DNA of 64,000 nucleotides from SHLQ01 sp033344795 (GTDB taxonomy: Bacteria; Actinomycetota; Acidimicrobiia; Acidimicrobiales; SHLQ01). The position numbers were made by a program, and so were the translations under genes. This document shows positions 16,611 to 25,946 of this stretch, one piece after another. The notes below the pieces were generated by a model. That model had not been told where the DNA came from and did not search any database. It saw only the letters and a list, made by a program, of their open reading frames with translations. The DNA lies in NCBI GenBank assembly GCA_033344795.1, contig JAWPMS010000001.1:4588001-4652000 (forward strand), in the 5' to 3' direction. Positions within the stretch are counted from its first letter, which is position 1. Each line of letters starts with the position of its first letter.

Positions 16611-17324
16611 TCAGACTCCCAGGTGGGTACTCATCGCTGTCTGGTCCGCCTTGAGCTCAGCGGGCGTGCCTTCCCAAACGATCTTGCCATATTCACTCAT
16701 CAGCAACAGGCGATCAGCGAGAGCGAGAGCGAGGCCAAGGTTCTGCTCGACGAGCAAGATGCTCAGGCCCGAGCCCTTGAGCGTGATGAGCGTGTCGCGA
16801 ATGATCCCGAGAATGATCGGCGCCAACCCTTCCGACGGCTCATCCATCAGGAGAAGGGACGGATTGGTCATCAGCGCCCGGCCGATTGCAAGCATCTGCT
16901 GCTCGCCACCCGACAACGTTCGTGCGTAACTCGTCTTGCGCTCCTCCAATCGTGGGAAGAAGGAAAAGACGCGCTCGATGGTCCACGCTTCGCCCATGTC
17001 ATGCGCTGGTTCACGCGCGATCACATCGAGGTTCTCGATGACACTCAGACTGCCGAATACTCGGCGTCCTTGCGGCACGTAACCGATCCCGCGGCGAGCA
17101 ATCTCGTATGACTCCAGATTGGTGATGTCCTCGCCCTGCCACGTGATCGTGCCGTCGGCCTGTCGCGGTGGAGCCACTCCAGCGATCGTTCGGACCAGAG
17201 TGGTCTTGCCCATGCCGTTGCGGCCCAGGAGGCCGAGCACTTCTCCGTCGGCCACCTCGAGGCTCGTGCCATCGAGTATGTGCGCGGTGTCGTAGTAAGC
17301 CTGAACGTTTTCAACAGTAAGCAT
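16611..17324 (-). CDS. livF: Branched-chain-type ABC transporter ATP-binding protein LivF
   Basis: A 237-residue ATPase of the LivF group. Walker A is GRNGMGKT, the signature is LSGGEQQ, Walker B is LLLMDEPSEGLAP, and the switch is a Q-N-L variant typical of LivF. It powers uptake of branched-chain amino acids, amides, urea or other small carboxylates. ATG 17324 overlaps the livG stop (TGATG). It is the last gene of the five-gene operon. Confidence 0.93.
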   Translation of the reverse strand: MLTVENVQAYYDTAHILDGTSLEVADGEVLGLLGRNGMGKTTLVRTIAGVAPPRQADGTITWQGEDITNLESYEIARRGIGYVPQGRRVFGSLSVIENLDVIAREPAHDMGEAWTIERVFSFFPRLEERKTSYARTLSGGEQQMLAIGRALMTNPSLLLMDEPSEGLAPIILGIIRDTLITLKGSGLSILLVEQNLGLALALADRLLLMSEYGKIVWEGTPAELKADQTAMSTHLGV

Positions 17325-18067
17325 CAGTCGAATTTCATGTAGACGTCTTGGACGGTTTGGTTGTTGCGAATGTCCTCAGGCGCGCCTTCAGCGATCCTGC
17401 TTCCGTTGTCGAGCACCAGCACCTGATCGACGAGTTCGAGCGCGATATCCATGTCGTGTTCGATGAGAATGATCGAAAGGTCGCGCGGCAAACCGTTGAT
17501 CAGTCCCTTCATCATCTTGCGCTCGGCGGCGGATAGTCCCGCTGCCGGCTCATCGAGGAGTAACAACTTCGGGTTCGATGCCAGTGCCATCGCGATCTCG
17601 AGCTGACGGTGCGCCCCGTGCGACATCTCCGACACCCGAGTATGGCGATCACGAGTGAGGTCCACGGCATCGAGCGCCCACGAGACCATTTCGTCAAGCT
17701 TGCCTCGTACCCGTATCGGCGACCAGAAGCAGAATCGCGTCTTGGTCACCGCCTGCGCAGCAATGATCAGGTTGTCTTCGACCGACAGCTCGTTGAAGAG
17801 CTCGGTCACCTGGTAGGTGCGCCCGACACCGCTCTGCGCCTTCTTGAAAGGCGCAGAGCGGCTCATGTCGGTTCCGAATAATTCCACCGATCCCTCTGTG
17901 GGATACACCTCACCGGAGATCGTGCGGAACAGAGTGGTCTTCCCGGCACCGTTGGGGCCGATGACCGCCCACCGTTCTCCCTCCTCTACGAGGAGGGAGA
18001 CGTGGTTGACAGCCGTGACACCGCCGAACCGGACGGTGACATCATCAACTTTCAGTGCGGTAGTCAG
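17324..18067 (-). CDS. livG: Branched-chain-type ABC transporter ATP-binding protein LivG with apparent CTG start
   Basis: A 247-residue LivG-type ATPase: Walker A GPNGAGKT (37-44), signature MSHGAHRQ (a departure from LSGGQQ), Walker B LLLLDEPAAGLS, and switch His in IEHDMD. The frame from the preceding in-frame TGA to the Walker A contains no ATG, GTG or TTG. The first ordinary start codon, GTG 17908, would delete the Walker A. A CTG at 18065-18067 lies 6 nt after AGAAGG and gives T-T-A-L-K-V-D-D-V-T-V-R-F-G-G, the normal LivG N-terminus, so it is proposed as the start. Confidence 0.85.
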   Translation of the reverse strand: MTTALKVDDVTVRFGGVTAVNHVSLLVEEGERWAVIGPNGAGKTTLFRTISGEVYPTEGSVELFGTDMSRSAPFKKAQSGVGRTYQVTELFNELSVEDNLIIAAQAVTKTRFCFWSPIRVRGKLDEMVSWALDAVDLTRDRHTRVSEMSHGAHRQLEIAMALASNPKLLLLDEPAAGLSAAERKMMKGLINGLPRDLSIILIEHDMDIALELVDQVLVLDNGSRIAEGAPEDIRNNQTVQDVYMKFD

Positions 18068-18108
18068 GACAGACCTTCTCTCTCGTGTTCAACGTTTCCG
18101 TAGGTCGG

Positions 18109-19497
18109 TTAACCGACGCTATTGCCCTGGAAATCCTTGGTGTAGGTGGGCTGCTCTAGGTACGCGTCCTGCTCAAACGGGAAGAACTGATCGACGGCCT
18201 CGTAGGTGAAGATCGGTACGTTCCACAGCTTGCCGTCTTCGCGCTCCACGACCTCACGGATGTAGACGTTGAGAATTGGCGAACCGAATTCATCGAGCGT
18301 CTGTGGTCCGAACGGCGTGTCGACCGTGAGATCACCCTTCATCACTTCAAGGAATTCAGCGGGGTCATAGACACCGCCCGTCTCCTCGAGCGTGGCGACG
18401 ACCCACTGCATGGCTGCGTAGTTCGCAGCTGCGTAGTACGAAGCAATCTTGCCCGTGGCTTCCTCGAAGTCGGCAACAAATTCCTGTGTTGCGGGGATAT
18501 CGGCACCTTCAGCCCAGTGACCATGCGAGAGGGTTCCAAGGACGGTAGCTGGATCCATCGCACGCAGCACAGACTGATCGGTGGTCACCGCTCCAGCGAG
18601 CAGTGGCGTCTTTTGATCGACACCGAACTCTGAGTACGCCGTCACGAACGGAACAGCAGCACCGCCGACCGAAAGGCCGAAGATTCCGTCAACGTCGAGC
18701 CCGTTCATCTGAGTCGCGTAGGTTCCAAAGTCCTGGTTTGGTGGTGGGAACCAGATCTGTTCCACGAGCGTGCCGCCAGCGGCGGTGAATGCGTCGGCGA
18801 AACCACCGCAGTGCTCGTAGCCGAAGGTGTAGTCAGCGCATGACGTAGCGATGGTCTCGTAGCCACCCTCTTCAAACGCCCATTGACCGAACGCATGTGA
18901 AGTCTGGCTGCAGGCCCAACCGCCAGGTCGGGCATAACCGTCAAGCGGAGCACGTTGGGTGAAGTCGTCGTTACAGGAATATGGCGACAACAAAATCACA
19001 TCGTCTCGGTCGCCCAACGCATCGCCCACAGCGCCGCCCGTACTAGCGAGAATTCCCGGGATGATGATGTCGACGTTGTCCACATCGACGAGCTTCGTCG
19101 CCGACGTCAGGGCAACCGCTGGATCTGAGCCGCTGTCTTCGAGGACGAACTCGATGTTCACCCCCGAGGCCTCGACGGTCGTACCGTCACCAAACTTGTC
19201 GAAGTAGAGCTCGAGACCTTGCTGGGCATCTTCACCCGGGCCTGCGACAAATCCGGTCAGTGGAAGAAGCACGCCGATCTTGAGCGTGTCAGTTGCATCA
19301 CCACCGCCGTCGCTCGGCGCCGCCGTCTCGTCAGGCGCGTCATCGCCCGAGTCATCAGGCGCATCGTCGGCGGGAGCTGCGGTTGTCGCAGTGTCGTCGC
19401 CTGTCGATGTGTCATCGCCGTCGTCGCTACTGCAGCCAGCAGCTACTAAGGCAAGTACAGCTGCGAGTAGCAGCCACTTTCGGAAACTCTTGAACAT
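18109..19497 (-). CDS. ABC transporter substrate-binding lipoprotein (LivJ/K-like)
   Basis: A 462-residue periplasmic-binding-type lipoprotein. The signal peptide MFKSFRKWLLLAAVLALVAAG precedes lipobox Cys22 (VAAGC), followed by a long Asp/Thr/Ala-rich linker to about residue 70. The ligand-binding domain starts at LKIGVLLPLTGFVAGPGEDA, the hallmark of type I branched-chain amino-acid binding proteins (PF13458). The protein is anchored outside the cytoplasmic membrane and delivers ligand to LivH/LivM; ligand unknown. A strong GGAGGAG precedes ATG 19497. Confidence 0.9.
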   Translation of the reverse strand: MFKSFRKWLLLAAVLALVAAGCSSDDGDDTSTGDDTATTAAPADDAPDDSGDDAPDETAAPSDGGGDATDTLKIGVLLPLTGFVAGPGEDAQQGLELYFDKFGDGTTVEASGVNIEFVLEDSGSDPAVALTSATKLVDVDNVDIIIPGILASTGGAVGDALGDRDDVILLSPYSCNDDFTQRAPLDGYARPGGWACSQTSHAFGQWAFEEGGYETIATSCADYTFGYEHCGGFADAFTAAGGTLVEQIWFPPPNQDFGTYATQMNGLDVDGIFGLSVGGAAVPFVTAYSEFGVDQKTPLLAGAVTTDQSVLRAMDPATVLGTLSHGHWAEGADIPATQEFVADFEEATGKIASYYAAANYAAMQWVVATLEETGGVYDPAEFLEVMKGDLTVDTPFGPQTLDEFGSPILNVYIREVVEREDGKLWNVPIFTYEAVDQFFPFEQDAYLEQPTYTKDFQGNSVG

Positions 19498-19559
19498 GTT
19501 TCTTCTCCTCCTAGTTATTGCTGGTCACTCCTGGGGAGAGCAACCAACAAGGTGTCTGG

Positions 19560-20576
19560 CTACTCCGATAGCACCGGTTCTTGGGGTTCTGGCGAACGAA
19601 GAGCAGAGCTTGGGTTCCCTTCGGATCCCTCGAGTCGGCGGTACCACCATTTTCTGATGGCGCCAACGAGACCTTCCCGGGCGAACAGCACGACAAGGAT
19701 GAAGACGAGGCCCATGAGCGTTGGCCAACGATCCACCTTGATACTCACCCAGTTGCGAAGAAAGACGATCATGAACGCGCCGATGAACGGTCCGACGAGC
19801 GTGCCGATGCCGCCGAGAATCGTCATCAGGACGGGTAGTGCGGACGCAGCCAGAATCGCATCCGAAGGGTTCACGAACTCGTTCAGGTACACCAGCAGAA
19901 TGCCGGCGACGGTGGCAAAGAACCCCGATGTGACAAACATCTGGAACTTGAGAAAAGCGGAGTTGTGACCGAGCATCCGAACTCGTGTCTCCGAACCACG
20001 AAGCCCCTTCAGTGCATACCCAAACGGGGATCGCACGACCACGAACAGCGCCAACGAACAGAGTGCAACGACGAAGAGAACGAGGTAGTAGTACTCCACG
20101 TCGGCCTCGACTGCGACCGGGCGTCGAATGCCAAGCAAGCCGTTCTCCGCGCCGGTGATGTCGACGAGCAGCGAAGCCAGCCCCCACACCATCATGCCCT
20201 GGGCGATCGTGATCATGATGAAGTACACGCCGGTGCTTCGCATCGCCATCAGCCCGAAGATGACCGCGGCGGTCATACCTGCGCCGAATCCGACGAGGAT
20301 CTGGAGAGGCACCCCGCCCTCGGTCTTCGACGCCACGTATCCCACGCCGTACATTGCGCTCGCCAACACACCTGCATGGCCGAGTGTTACCAGTCCGGCA
20401 TAGCCGGCCATCAAGTCGACGCTCATCGCGAAGAGGGCAGAAACCAGGGCAAGGGTGAGTAGCCGCAGGATGAAACTGTCTGCCACGAGAGGTGCGAGCA
20501 GTGCGAGGACTGCAACTGCAGCCAGCAATGAAAGCTGAACCTTCTTCGTCAGCGGAAGCATCTGAAGCCAGCTCAC
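19560..20576 (-). CDS. livM: Branched-chain-type ABC transporter permease LivM
   Basis: A 338-residue permease with about nine hydrophobic segments. The LivM signatures are GYAGLVTLGHAGVLASAMYGVGY and, before the last helices, GGIGTLVGPFIGA. The GTG start at 20576 overlaps the livH stop (GTGA), so the two permeases are translationally coupled. Sixty-two nt separate it from the binding-protein gene, which has its own strong SD. Confidence 0.92.
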   Translation of the reverse strand: MSWLQMLPLTKKVQLSLLAAVAVLALLAPLVADSFILRLLTLALVSALFAMSVDLMAGYAGLVTLGHAGVLASAMYGVGYVASKTEGGVPLQILVGFGAGMTAAVIFGLMAMRSTGVYFIMITIAQGMMVWGLASLLVDITGAENGLLGIRRPVAVEADVEYYYLVLFVVALCSLALFVVVRSPFGYALKGLRGSETRVRMLGHNSAFLKFQMFVTSGFFATVAGILLVYLNEFVNPSDAILAASALPVLMTILGGIGTLVGPFIGAFMIVFLRNWVSIKVDRWPTLMGLVFILVVLFAREGLVGAIRKWWYRRLEGSEGNPSSALRSPEPQEPVLSE

Positions 20577-21580
20577 AAGGCTCTCCCGAGAAGTCCGTTG
20601 GGGCGGACCATCAAGATGATCGCCATCGGTGCGAACAACGTGAAGAAAGACAACTCGGGCACGAGCGCCTTCGCGAATGCGTCAATGAGGCCGACGACGG
20701 CTGCACCGAGCGCGGCACCTTCGAGGCTGCCGAGCCCACCGATGATCACCACCACAAGCGCGAAGAGCAGAATCTCGAAATCTTGTCCAGGCAGGAGGAC
20801 GAGGAAGCCGGCTCCGATCACGCCAGACATGCCTGCGATGAACGCCCCGAACATGAACGCCGCAGTGAACACGGCCTTGATGTTGATGCCGAGGGCGGCG
20901 ACGGTTTCCCGATCGTCGACGCCAGCGCGCACGATCGCCCCAATCTTGGTTCGTCGATCGATGTAGAAGAGAATCAGGGCGAGCAGAATGGCGAACGCGA
21001 GAACAAACACTCGATACTTCGGATAGAAGAACGAGTCACCGATCTGGAAGGCACCCTTCAGATAACTCGGCTTCTCGACGACGCGTGGATCGCCGCCCCA
21101 CAACCACAGCGATACATCGCCGATCACGAACGTCATGCCGATCGTGAGAAGAACCTCGGGCTTCTCGAGCCCCCGAATTCTGCGGAGCAGGACCCGCTCG
21201 GTGAACAACCCGAGCGTTGCGATGACGATTCCTCCGGTGAGCAGACCCAACCAGAACTGTCCCGTCGCAGCTGTGACCACCACCCCGATGTAGCCGCCCA
21301 TCAGGTAGAACCCGCCGTGTGCGAGGTTCGCAATTCGGAGCAGACCGAAGATCATGGTGAAGCCGGCGGCCAAGAAGAAGAGAAGTGCGCCGAAGCTGAG
21401 CCCGTTCAGGATCTGGGTGAAGAAGGCAAGCGTGCTCATCTGGGTGAGCGTCCAAGCAATCAGCGGGATCCCGACCGCCAGCGTGATGAGCATGACCTTT
21501 CGTCGCTCGCTCTTGACGGTATCGACGACGGCGACGACGTCTTCCTCGTCACCCTTCACTGCATCCATCGCAACCCCCAT
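20573..21580 (-). CDS. livH: Branched-chain-type ABC transporter permease LivH
   Basis: A 335-residue permease with LivH motifs (LNGLSFGALLFFLAAGFTMI, IANLAHGGFYLMGGY, GGLGSLEGAALGA). The N-terminus has a charged leader (MDAVKGDEED) before helix 1. The open frame runs another 164 codons upstream, but ATG 21580 has GGAGG six nt before it and the transporter homology begins there, so the longer reading is rejected. First gene of the liv operon, divergent from an EamA transporter gene, with a 21-nt candidate operator at 21647-21667. Confidence 0.92.
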   Translation of the reverse strand: MGVAMDAVKGDEEDVVAVVDTVKSERRKVMLITLAVGIPLIAWTLTQMSTLAFFTQILNGLSFGALLFFLAAGFTMIFGLLRIANLAHGGFYLMGGYIGVVVTAATGQFWLGLLTGGIVIATLGLFTERVLLRRIRGLEKPEVLLTIGMTFVIGDVSLWLWGGDPRVVEKPSYLKGAFQIGDSFFYPKYRVFVLAFAILLALILFYIDRRTKIGAIVRAGVDDRETVAALGINIKAVFTAAFMFGAFIAGMSGVIGAGFLVLLPGQDFEILLFALVVVIIGGLGSLEGAALGAAVVGLIDAFAKALVPELSFFTLFAPMAIILMVRPNGLLGRAL

Positions 21581-21646
21581 CGCGTACCTCCGTCCGGTCA
21601 ACCTAGACCATGGACGGCAGTCATGTTCCATCACGGGCAAATATTG

Positions 21647-21667
21647 TGCATAATGCACCATCTGTCG
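21647..21667 (-). promoter_or_regulatory. 21-nt motif with a GTGCAT-A-ATGCAC palindrome upstream of livH
   Basis: In livH orientation the element reads CGACAGAT followed by GGTGCATTATGCA. It contains a perfect 6-bp inverted repeat separated by one base (21646-21658). It lies 67 nt upstream of the livH ATG and in the gap shared with the divergent EamA gene. It is very similar to 2466-2486 and related to 37678-37698. A dimeric repressor site (GntR/TetR/MarR style) is a reasonable guess, not shown. Confidence 0.4.
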
Positions 21668-21805
21668 ATTTGACCATGGGTTTCGGGCCGCTCGACACCT
21701 ATGATGCCGACCACTGCATAGTGAGCGCGGAGGGAAATCGATGATTGTCGCCCCCAGCTCTGCCATCTTCGACATAGCTGGAATGGCCGACGAAGAGGCC
21801 TCGCA

Positions 21806-22684
21806 ATGAGTGCAGGCGTACTGTGGGCGCTTCTCGCAGCACTTGGGTTCGGCTTCACCCAAATGATGAATCGCAAGGCCAACTTGTTGGTTGACGCGTT
21901 TCGCACCGCGTTCGGGCTGTTGGTAGCCGTCGAGGCAATCCTCGTGGCTCGGCTGCTCGTGACTGGAGAGGTTGCGCTGCTTGCAGACGCGCCACTCGGT
22001 TCGCTCGCGTATTTTTCCGCCAGCGCGATCATCCACTACATCGGCGGGTGGACCCTCCTCGCTCTCAGCCAACAGACGATCGGCGTCGCACGGACCGGGG
22101 CATTGGTCTCCGCAGCACCAATCCTGGGCACCCTGTTGGCCGTCCCGACGTTGGGCGAATCGGTCACGCTTCTCACGTTTGTCGGCGTCGCTGTCACGGT
22201 GGCCGGGGTGGCGCTGATCTCGCTCAGCCGACCTGGTGATTCCAAGCAGTGGACGAACCCATGGTTCGCACTTCTCGTCGCGGCCTTCTGGGGAACCTCT
22301 CCCATCTTCATCCGGAAAGGGCTAGAGGGGCTCGATGAGCCGGTTCTCGGGCTCACCGTTGGCCTCGCTGCTGCCCTGGTCGTTCACTTCATCGGGCTGA
22401 CGGTCGCCGGACTGTGGAAGCGTCCCCGACCTCCACGTTCCGCGTATAGATGGATGCTGGCTGGCGGAGTCACGGGGGCCATCGGAATCAGCGCGCAATG
22501 GGTGTCATTCAGTCGCACCACGATCGCCATCTCCATCACCGTGCAACAGCTTGCGACGCTCGTCGTCGTAGGTCTCGCGCCGGTGGTCTTCGACGCGAAA
22601 CAGGAACGTCTCACCCTCTCGCTCGCCGTCGGGACGGCGGCGATGATTTCCGGAGCGGTGATCGTGGTGACCGCGGGCCGCTGA
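21806..22684 (+). CDS. EamA/DMT-family membrane transporter (paralogue of 10598-11473)
   Basis: A 292-residue membrane protein with two five-helix EamA repeats. Conserved blocks match the paralogue at 10598-11473: YIGGWTLLALSQQTIG, SPIFIRKGLEGLDEPVLGLTVGLA and the VQQLATLVVV region. Substrate unknown; divergence from livH suggests possible joint control, for instance export versus import of related compounds. GAGG lies shortly before ATG 21806. Convergent with the FAD oxidoreductase gene. Confidence 0.85.
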   Translation: MSAGVLWALLAALGFGFTQMMNRKANLLVDAFRTAFGLLVAVEAILVARLLVTGEVALLADAPLGSLAYFSASAIIHYIGGWTLLALSQQTIGVARTGALVSAAPILGTLLAVPTLGESVTLLTFVGVAVTVAGVALISLSRPGDSKQWTNPWFALLVAAFWGTSPIFIRKGLEGLDEPVLGLTVGLAAALVVHFIGLTVAGLWKRPRPPRSAYRWMLAGGVTGAIGISAQWVSFSRTTIAISITVQQLATLVVVGLAPVVFDAKQERLTLSLAVGTAAMISGAVIVVTAGR

Positions 22685-22705
22685 ACTCGCGGCTTGGATG
22701 GACCG

Positions 22706-24343
22706 TCAGTCGAGCGCGTCGAGAACCTGACGGATGTCTGCTGGCTTCCACCACTTCTCGAGTCCGAGATCATCGGCCACTGCGCCTGCGGCGTTGTAGC
22801 CAGGTTGCCCGTGAAAACTGCCACCCGGGTGCTGCGACGCGCCACACAAATAGAGCCGTTCGATCGGCGTGGTGTAGCCCGGCATGTTGGCGCTCGGCCG
22901 ATCGATCCCCCAGTTCTCCGGGTGGAAGCTGCCGTGATGACGGTCACCGCTTCGCATCGAGATGATCCGCCGTTCGGTCGAGTCCGGAGAATGATCGGCG
23001 GTCCCAAGGGTCGCCGAGGTGATGTTTGGCGCATATTTGGCATAGGTCGCCCGCAATGCCTCTGATCGATCGTGAACGGCCGCGTCGTCCCATTTGCCTC
23101 GCGTCTGCGGTCCGGGTACGAAATGCCAACCAAAGGTGGTGTGGTTCCCGTCGGGCGCCTGCGTTGGGTCGTGAACCGTTGGGATCGAAGCGTGCAACGC
23201 TCCGTGAGGCGTTTGCTCGACCGACCTGATTGCGTGCATGTGGTCGATCAGGTCCGCCGACGATTCGTAGCCAAGAGCAAGGTTCAGCGCTCGAGGAACA
23301 TCGGGGTTGTACGCCTCAGACGTGAACACCGGTCGCTCGGACAACGCCCAGTGTGTGCCGAACAGCGCCTCTTCGAGCCATCGATACTCGGCCAACTCCT
23401 TGCGCAGTCCCGGGTCGAGATGTTCAGGCGCCACGAGCTCGGTCATCGTTATCGGTGAGGGCGCCGCGCTCACCACAAACTTTGCTCCATCGATCACTCG
23501 CCCGTTCTCGAGCGTGACGCCGGTGGCCCGCCCGTTCGTGACGTTGACAGACGCCACACGGGAGTCCGTCATGATCGTGCCGCCGTGGTCGGTGACCGCT
23601 GCAGCGATCGCCTTTGCCACCTCATAGGTTCCGCCCTCGACGATTCTTCCGCCTTGAGAGTTCGCCAGCGCCAAAGCAACGATGGATCCAATGCCCTTGA
23701 CATCGAGGTTCGGCAGGTATCCGCGAACACTCACATTGAACAAGATGAGGCTTCGGAGAGCTTCGTTCTCAAACGAATCGAGCACGATGTCGAGCGGGGA
23801 CTGGGCATCGAGATCCAGGTAGTGACGACCAAGGCGGCTGCGGCCGAGACGTTCGTGTAGTTCGTCAGCCGGAAGGGGTGGTGCGAAGCGAAGAGGCGTG
23901 TCGACGTACTTTGCCAGCTCGGTGTACTCGTTGTAGAGCGTGCGAAAGGCGACAGCATCGGTCTTCGACAGGCGCTCGATCTCCTTGACGCTGCGATCGA
24001 GATCGGCGTACGTCACGAGCGCGCGCTCGCCCCCGTCGAAAGGAATCGCGTTCTGCACTTCCGGATAGATGGAATTCACGCCATAACGGCCAAGATCGAG
24101 GTCGTTCCAAACCGCATACTCCGGCGTCCAACGCACGAAGTACGCATGCAGGTTGTGACGGAAGTTGGGCAGCGTCACCTCATCGGTTGTCGTGCCGCCG
24201 CCCAGCTGCGGAGCTGCCTCGAGCATGAGTATCCGCTGTCCGGCTCGAGCCAGATAGGCAGCGCACACCATTGCGTTGTGGCCAGCGCCGATAAAGATCC
24301 CGTCGATGTCGTCGGGGATGTTCGCGTTGTCTACGTCGCTCAT
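22706..24343 (-). CDS. FAD-dependent oxidoreductase of the phytoene desaturase/CrtI-like (NAD(P)/FAD) family
   Basis: A 545-residue flavoprotein. The N-terminal dinucleotide fold is GIFIGAGHNAMVCAAYLARAG with the acid in MLEAAPQLGGG, and the C-terminal FAD motif is YLCGASQHPGGSFHGQPGYNAAGA. Overall it looks like the CrtI-like 'phytoene desaturase family' proteins found outside carotenoid clusters, such as RetSat or pyridine-disulfide-type relatives. No carotenoid genes are nearby, so the substrate is open. ATG 24343 overlaps the stop of the upstream alcohol dehydrogenase (ATGA); a TTG 12 nt earlier is less likely. Confidence 0.85.
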   Translation of the reverse strand: MSDVDNANIPDDIDGIFIGAGHNAMVCAAYLARAGQRILMLEAAPQLGGGTTTDEVTLPNFRHNLHAYFVRWTPEYAVWNDLDLGRYGVNSIYPEVQNAIPFDGGERALVTYADLDRSVKEIERLSKTDAVAFRTLYNEYTELAKYVDTPLRFAPPLPADELHERLGRSRLGRHYLDLDAQSPLDIVLDSFENEALRSLILFNVSVRGYLPNLDVKGIGSIVALALANSQGGRIVEGGTYEVAKAIAAAVTDHGGTIMTDSRVASVNVTNGRATGVTLENGRVIDGAKFVVSAAPSPITMTELVAPEHLDPGLRKELAEYRWLEEALFGTHWALSERPVFTSEAYNPDVPRALNLALGYESSADLIDHMHAIRSVEQTPHGALHASIPTVHDPTQAPDGNHTTFGWHFVPGPQTRGKWDDAAVHDRSEALRATYAKYAPNITSATLGTADHSPDSTERRIISMRSGDRHHGSFHPENWGIDRPSANMPGYTTPIERLYLCGASQHPGGSFHGQPGYNAAGAVADDLGLEKWWKPADIRQVLDALD

Positions 24344-25371
24344 GAAGCGCTCCAATCCAGTGCGCCGCGGCCCAGAAGTGACCCGGCTCTCAGTTGTTCA
24401 TGCATCGTCGGTACATCTCGGGGCCCACCAATTGCTCCAATGATGGGCTCGATGGCCCCTGACTCGACCAGTTCGGCCGCCTGCTCCAGGTCGGAACGAT
24501 TGGCATAACGCGATCCCAGTAGCGAAAGCTCGCGGAACACAAGCTCGCGTGATTCGACGGGAACCGCCCGATCGCGAAAGGTCGTGAGAGCAACCAACCG
24601 ACCGCCCATCGCCAACCCGTCGATCGACCATCGAGTCGAAGCTTGCGTCCCGAGAAGATCTATCACCACCGTCGGTGCTCCATCAGCGAAGACCGCTGCA
24701 GGATCGACCGTTCCGAGATTTCCGGAATGCACAGGCTTGACGCCGAGCCGGTCGATCTCCGCGAGCTTCTCGTCGACGACGTCAAAGCCCGCAACAGTTG
24801 CGCCGCGGTGTCGAGCGACTTGAATCATGTGGATACCAACGCCTCCACCGGCACCGAAGACGACTACTCGGTCGCCAGGGCCGATTTGTGATCGCTCTGC
24901 CACGTGCACAGGTGTCGCGACGGCGTCAGGGACGACAGTGGCCGAGATCGGGTCGAGAGAATCGGGCACGGCGATGGCGTTTCGTGACGGCAACGTCATC
25001 CGCGGCGCATAACCACCGTCCCTGTGCACGCCGACCCAGCCCCCCAGGTCGCTACAGCGTGGATCCTTGCCCTCGCGGCAGGCGGAACACTGCCCGCACA
25101 CCAGGTAGAAGTAGGCGACGACTCTCCGCCCGACGAGACTTGCGTCGGCCCCGGGACCGGCCGCGATCACACGGCCAACCGCTTCGTGTCCGGGCACTCG
25201 CGGCAGCAGTGCGGGGCTGTTGTCGAGATCTCCCCCGATGCAATTCAGCACGGTCAAGCCGACCGAGCACGCCTCGACCTCGACCAAGACCTCGTCGTGC
25301 CCCGGCGTTGGATCAGGGATCTCCTCCCAGACGGGTTCGGATCCCCACGAGTGCACTCGATAGCCAAGCAT
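24340..25371 (-). CDS. Zinc-type (MDR) alcohol dehydrogenase
   Basis: A 343-residue medium-chain dehydrogenase. The catalytic-zinc region has PGHEAVGRV. The four structural-zinc cysteines are visible in CGQCSACREGKDPRC. The cofactor motif is GAGGGVGIHMIQVA with Asp in FDVVDEK, suggesting NAD. The usual catalytic CGxCxTD is altered to ACSVGLTVLN, which retains the Cys but not the Asp. It probably oxidises an alcohol to an aldehyde; substrate unknown. It lies 41 nt after the carboxymuconolactone-decarboxylase-like pair and overlaps the next gene, consistent with one operon. Confidence 0.85.
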   Translation of the reverse strand: MLGYRVHSWGSEPVWEEIPDPTPGHDEVLVEVEACSVGLTVLNCIGGDLDNSPALLPRVPGHEAVGRVIAAGPGADASLVGRRVVAYFYLVCGQCSACREGKDPRCSDLGGWVGVHRDGGYAPRMTLPSRNAIAVPDSLDPISATVVPDAVATPVHVAERSQIGPGDRVVVFGAGGGVGIHMIQVARHRGATVAGFDVVDEKLAEIDRLGVKPVHSGNLGTVDPAAVFADGAPTVVIDLLGTQASTRWSIDGLAMGGRLVALTTFRDRAVPVESRELVFRELSLLGSRYANRSDLEQAAELVESGAIEPIIGAIGGPRDVPTMHEQLRAGSLLGRGALDWSAS

Positions 25372-25412
25372 GTCAGCGGTCCTTAGCCATCAGACGATGA
25401 TCATCGGGGCAG

Positions 25413-25940
25413 CTACGCCGATGCTTGCAACGTGGCCATGAAGACCTGGAGGCCGTAGTGGATAGCGATCAAGCCACCCAACTCCATGATCTGGGGTTCG
25501 GTCCACAGTTCCTTACCCGCGTCATAAAACGCCGCATCGACGGTCTCGGGTGTTCGGTACATGCGAAACGCATACTCCAGGGCCCAGATCTCGGCTGGGG
25601 TGAATTGTGGATCGTTTGCGAAGTCGCCAAGCGAGGCTTGAATCCGATCCTCCGTGAGACCTTCAGCGATAGCTCGCTTCGACCGCAACGAGGAGAAGTA
25701 CGGATCGCCCGCCTTGGTGGCGAGTTGAATTCGGATCATTTCCTTGAGCGAGTGATCGACTCCGTCACGGAACAGCGCTTCGTCCATTGCATCCCAGAGC
25801 GCTTCTGCGTATTGAGGTGCACGGGCGAGAATCCGCAGGAAGGTCGCCGAGTCGTCGCCCAGTACGGCGAAGTTCTCGAGCCGAGCTCCAAGTTTCACAA
25901 CAGCTGGATCGTCGAGGTCCAGCGGATCGATGAGTGTCAC
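25413..25940 (-). CDS. AhpD/carboxymuconolactone-decarboxylase-like protein lacking the redox pair
   Basis: A 175-residue all-helical protein of the CMD/AhpD superfamily. It aligns without gaps to the neighbouring selenoprotein across HSLKEMIRIQL and AEGLTEDRI. Where that protein has Cys79 and Sec82, this one has Asp79 and Phe82 (G-D-P-Y-F-S-S), so it cannot perform the CxxC/CxxU thiol chemistry. It may be a structural partner in a heteromer or a non-redox family member. GTG start at 25940, 6 nt after the selenoprotein gene, so the two are surely co-transcribed. Confidence 0.78.
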   Translation of the reverse strand: MTLIDPLDLDDPAVVKLGARLENFAVLGDDSATFLRILARAPQYAEALWDAMDEALFRDGVDHSLKEMIRIQLATKAGDPYFSSLRSKRAIAEGLTEDRIQASLGDFANDPQFTPAEIWALEYAFRMYRTPETVDAAFYDAGKELWTEPQIMELGGLIAIHYGLQVFMATLQASA

Positions 25941-25946
25941 GTCAGC

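Noticed and set aside
20492..21673. 393-codon + strand frame over livH
   Set aside because: Antisense shadow; highly charged repetitive translation and no start signal.
20573..22072. 499-residue reading of LivH
   Set aside because: The extra 164 residues cross the divergent promoter and part of the EamA gene; ATG 21580 has a strong SD and matches the family start.
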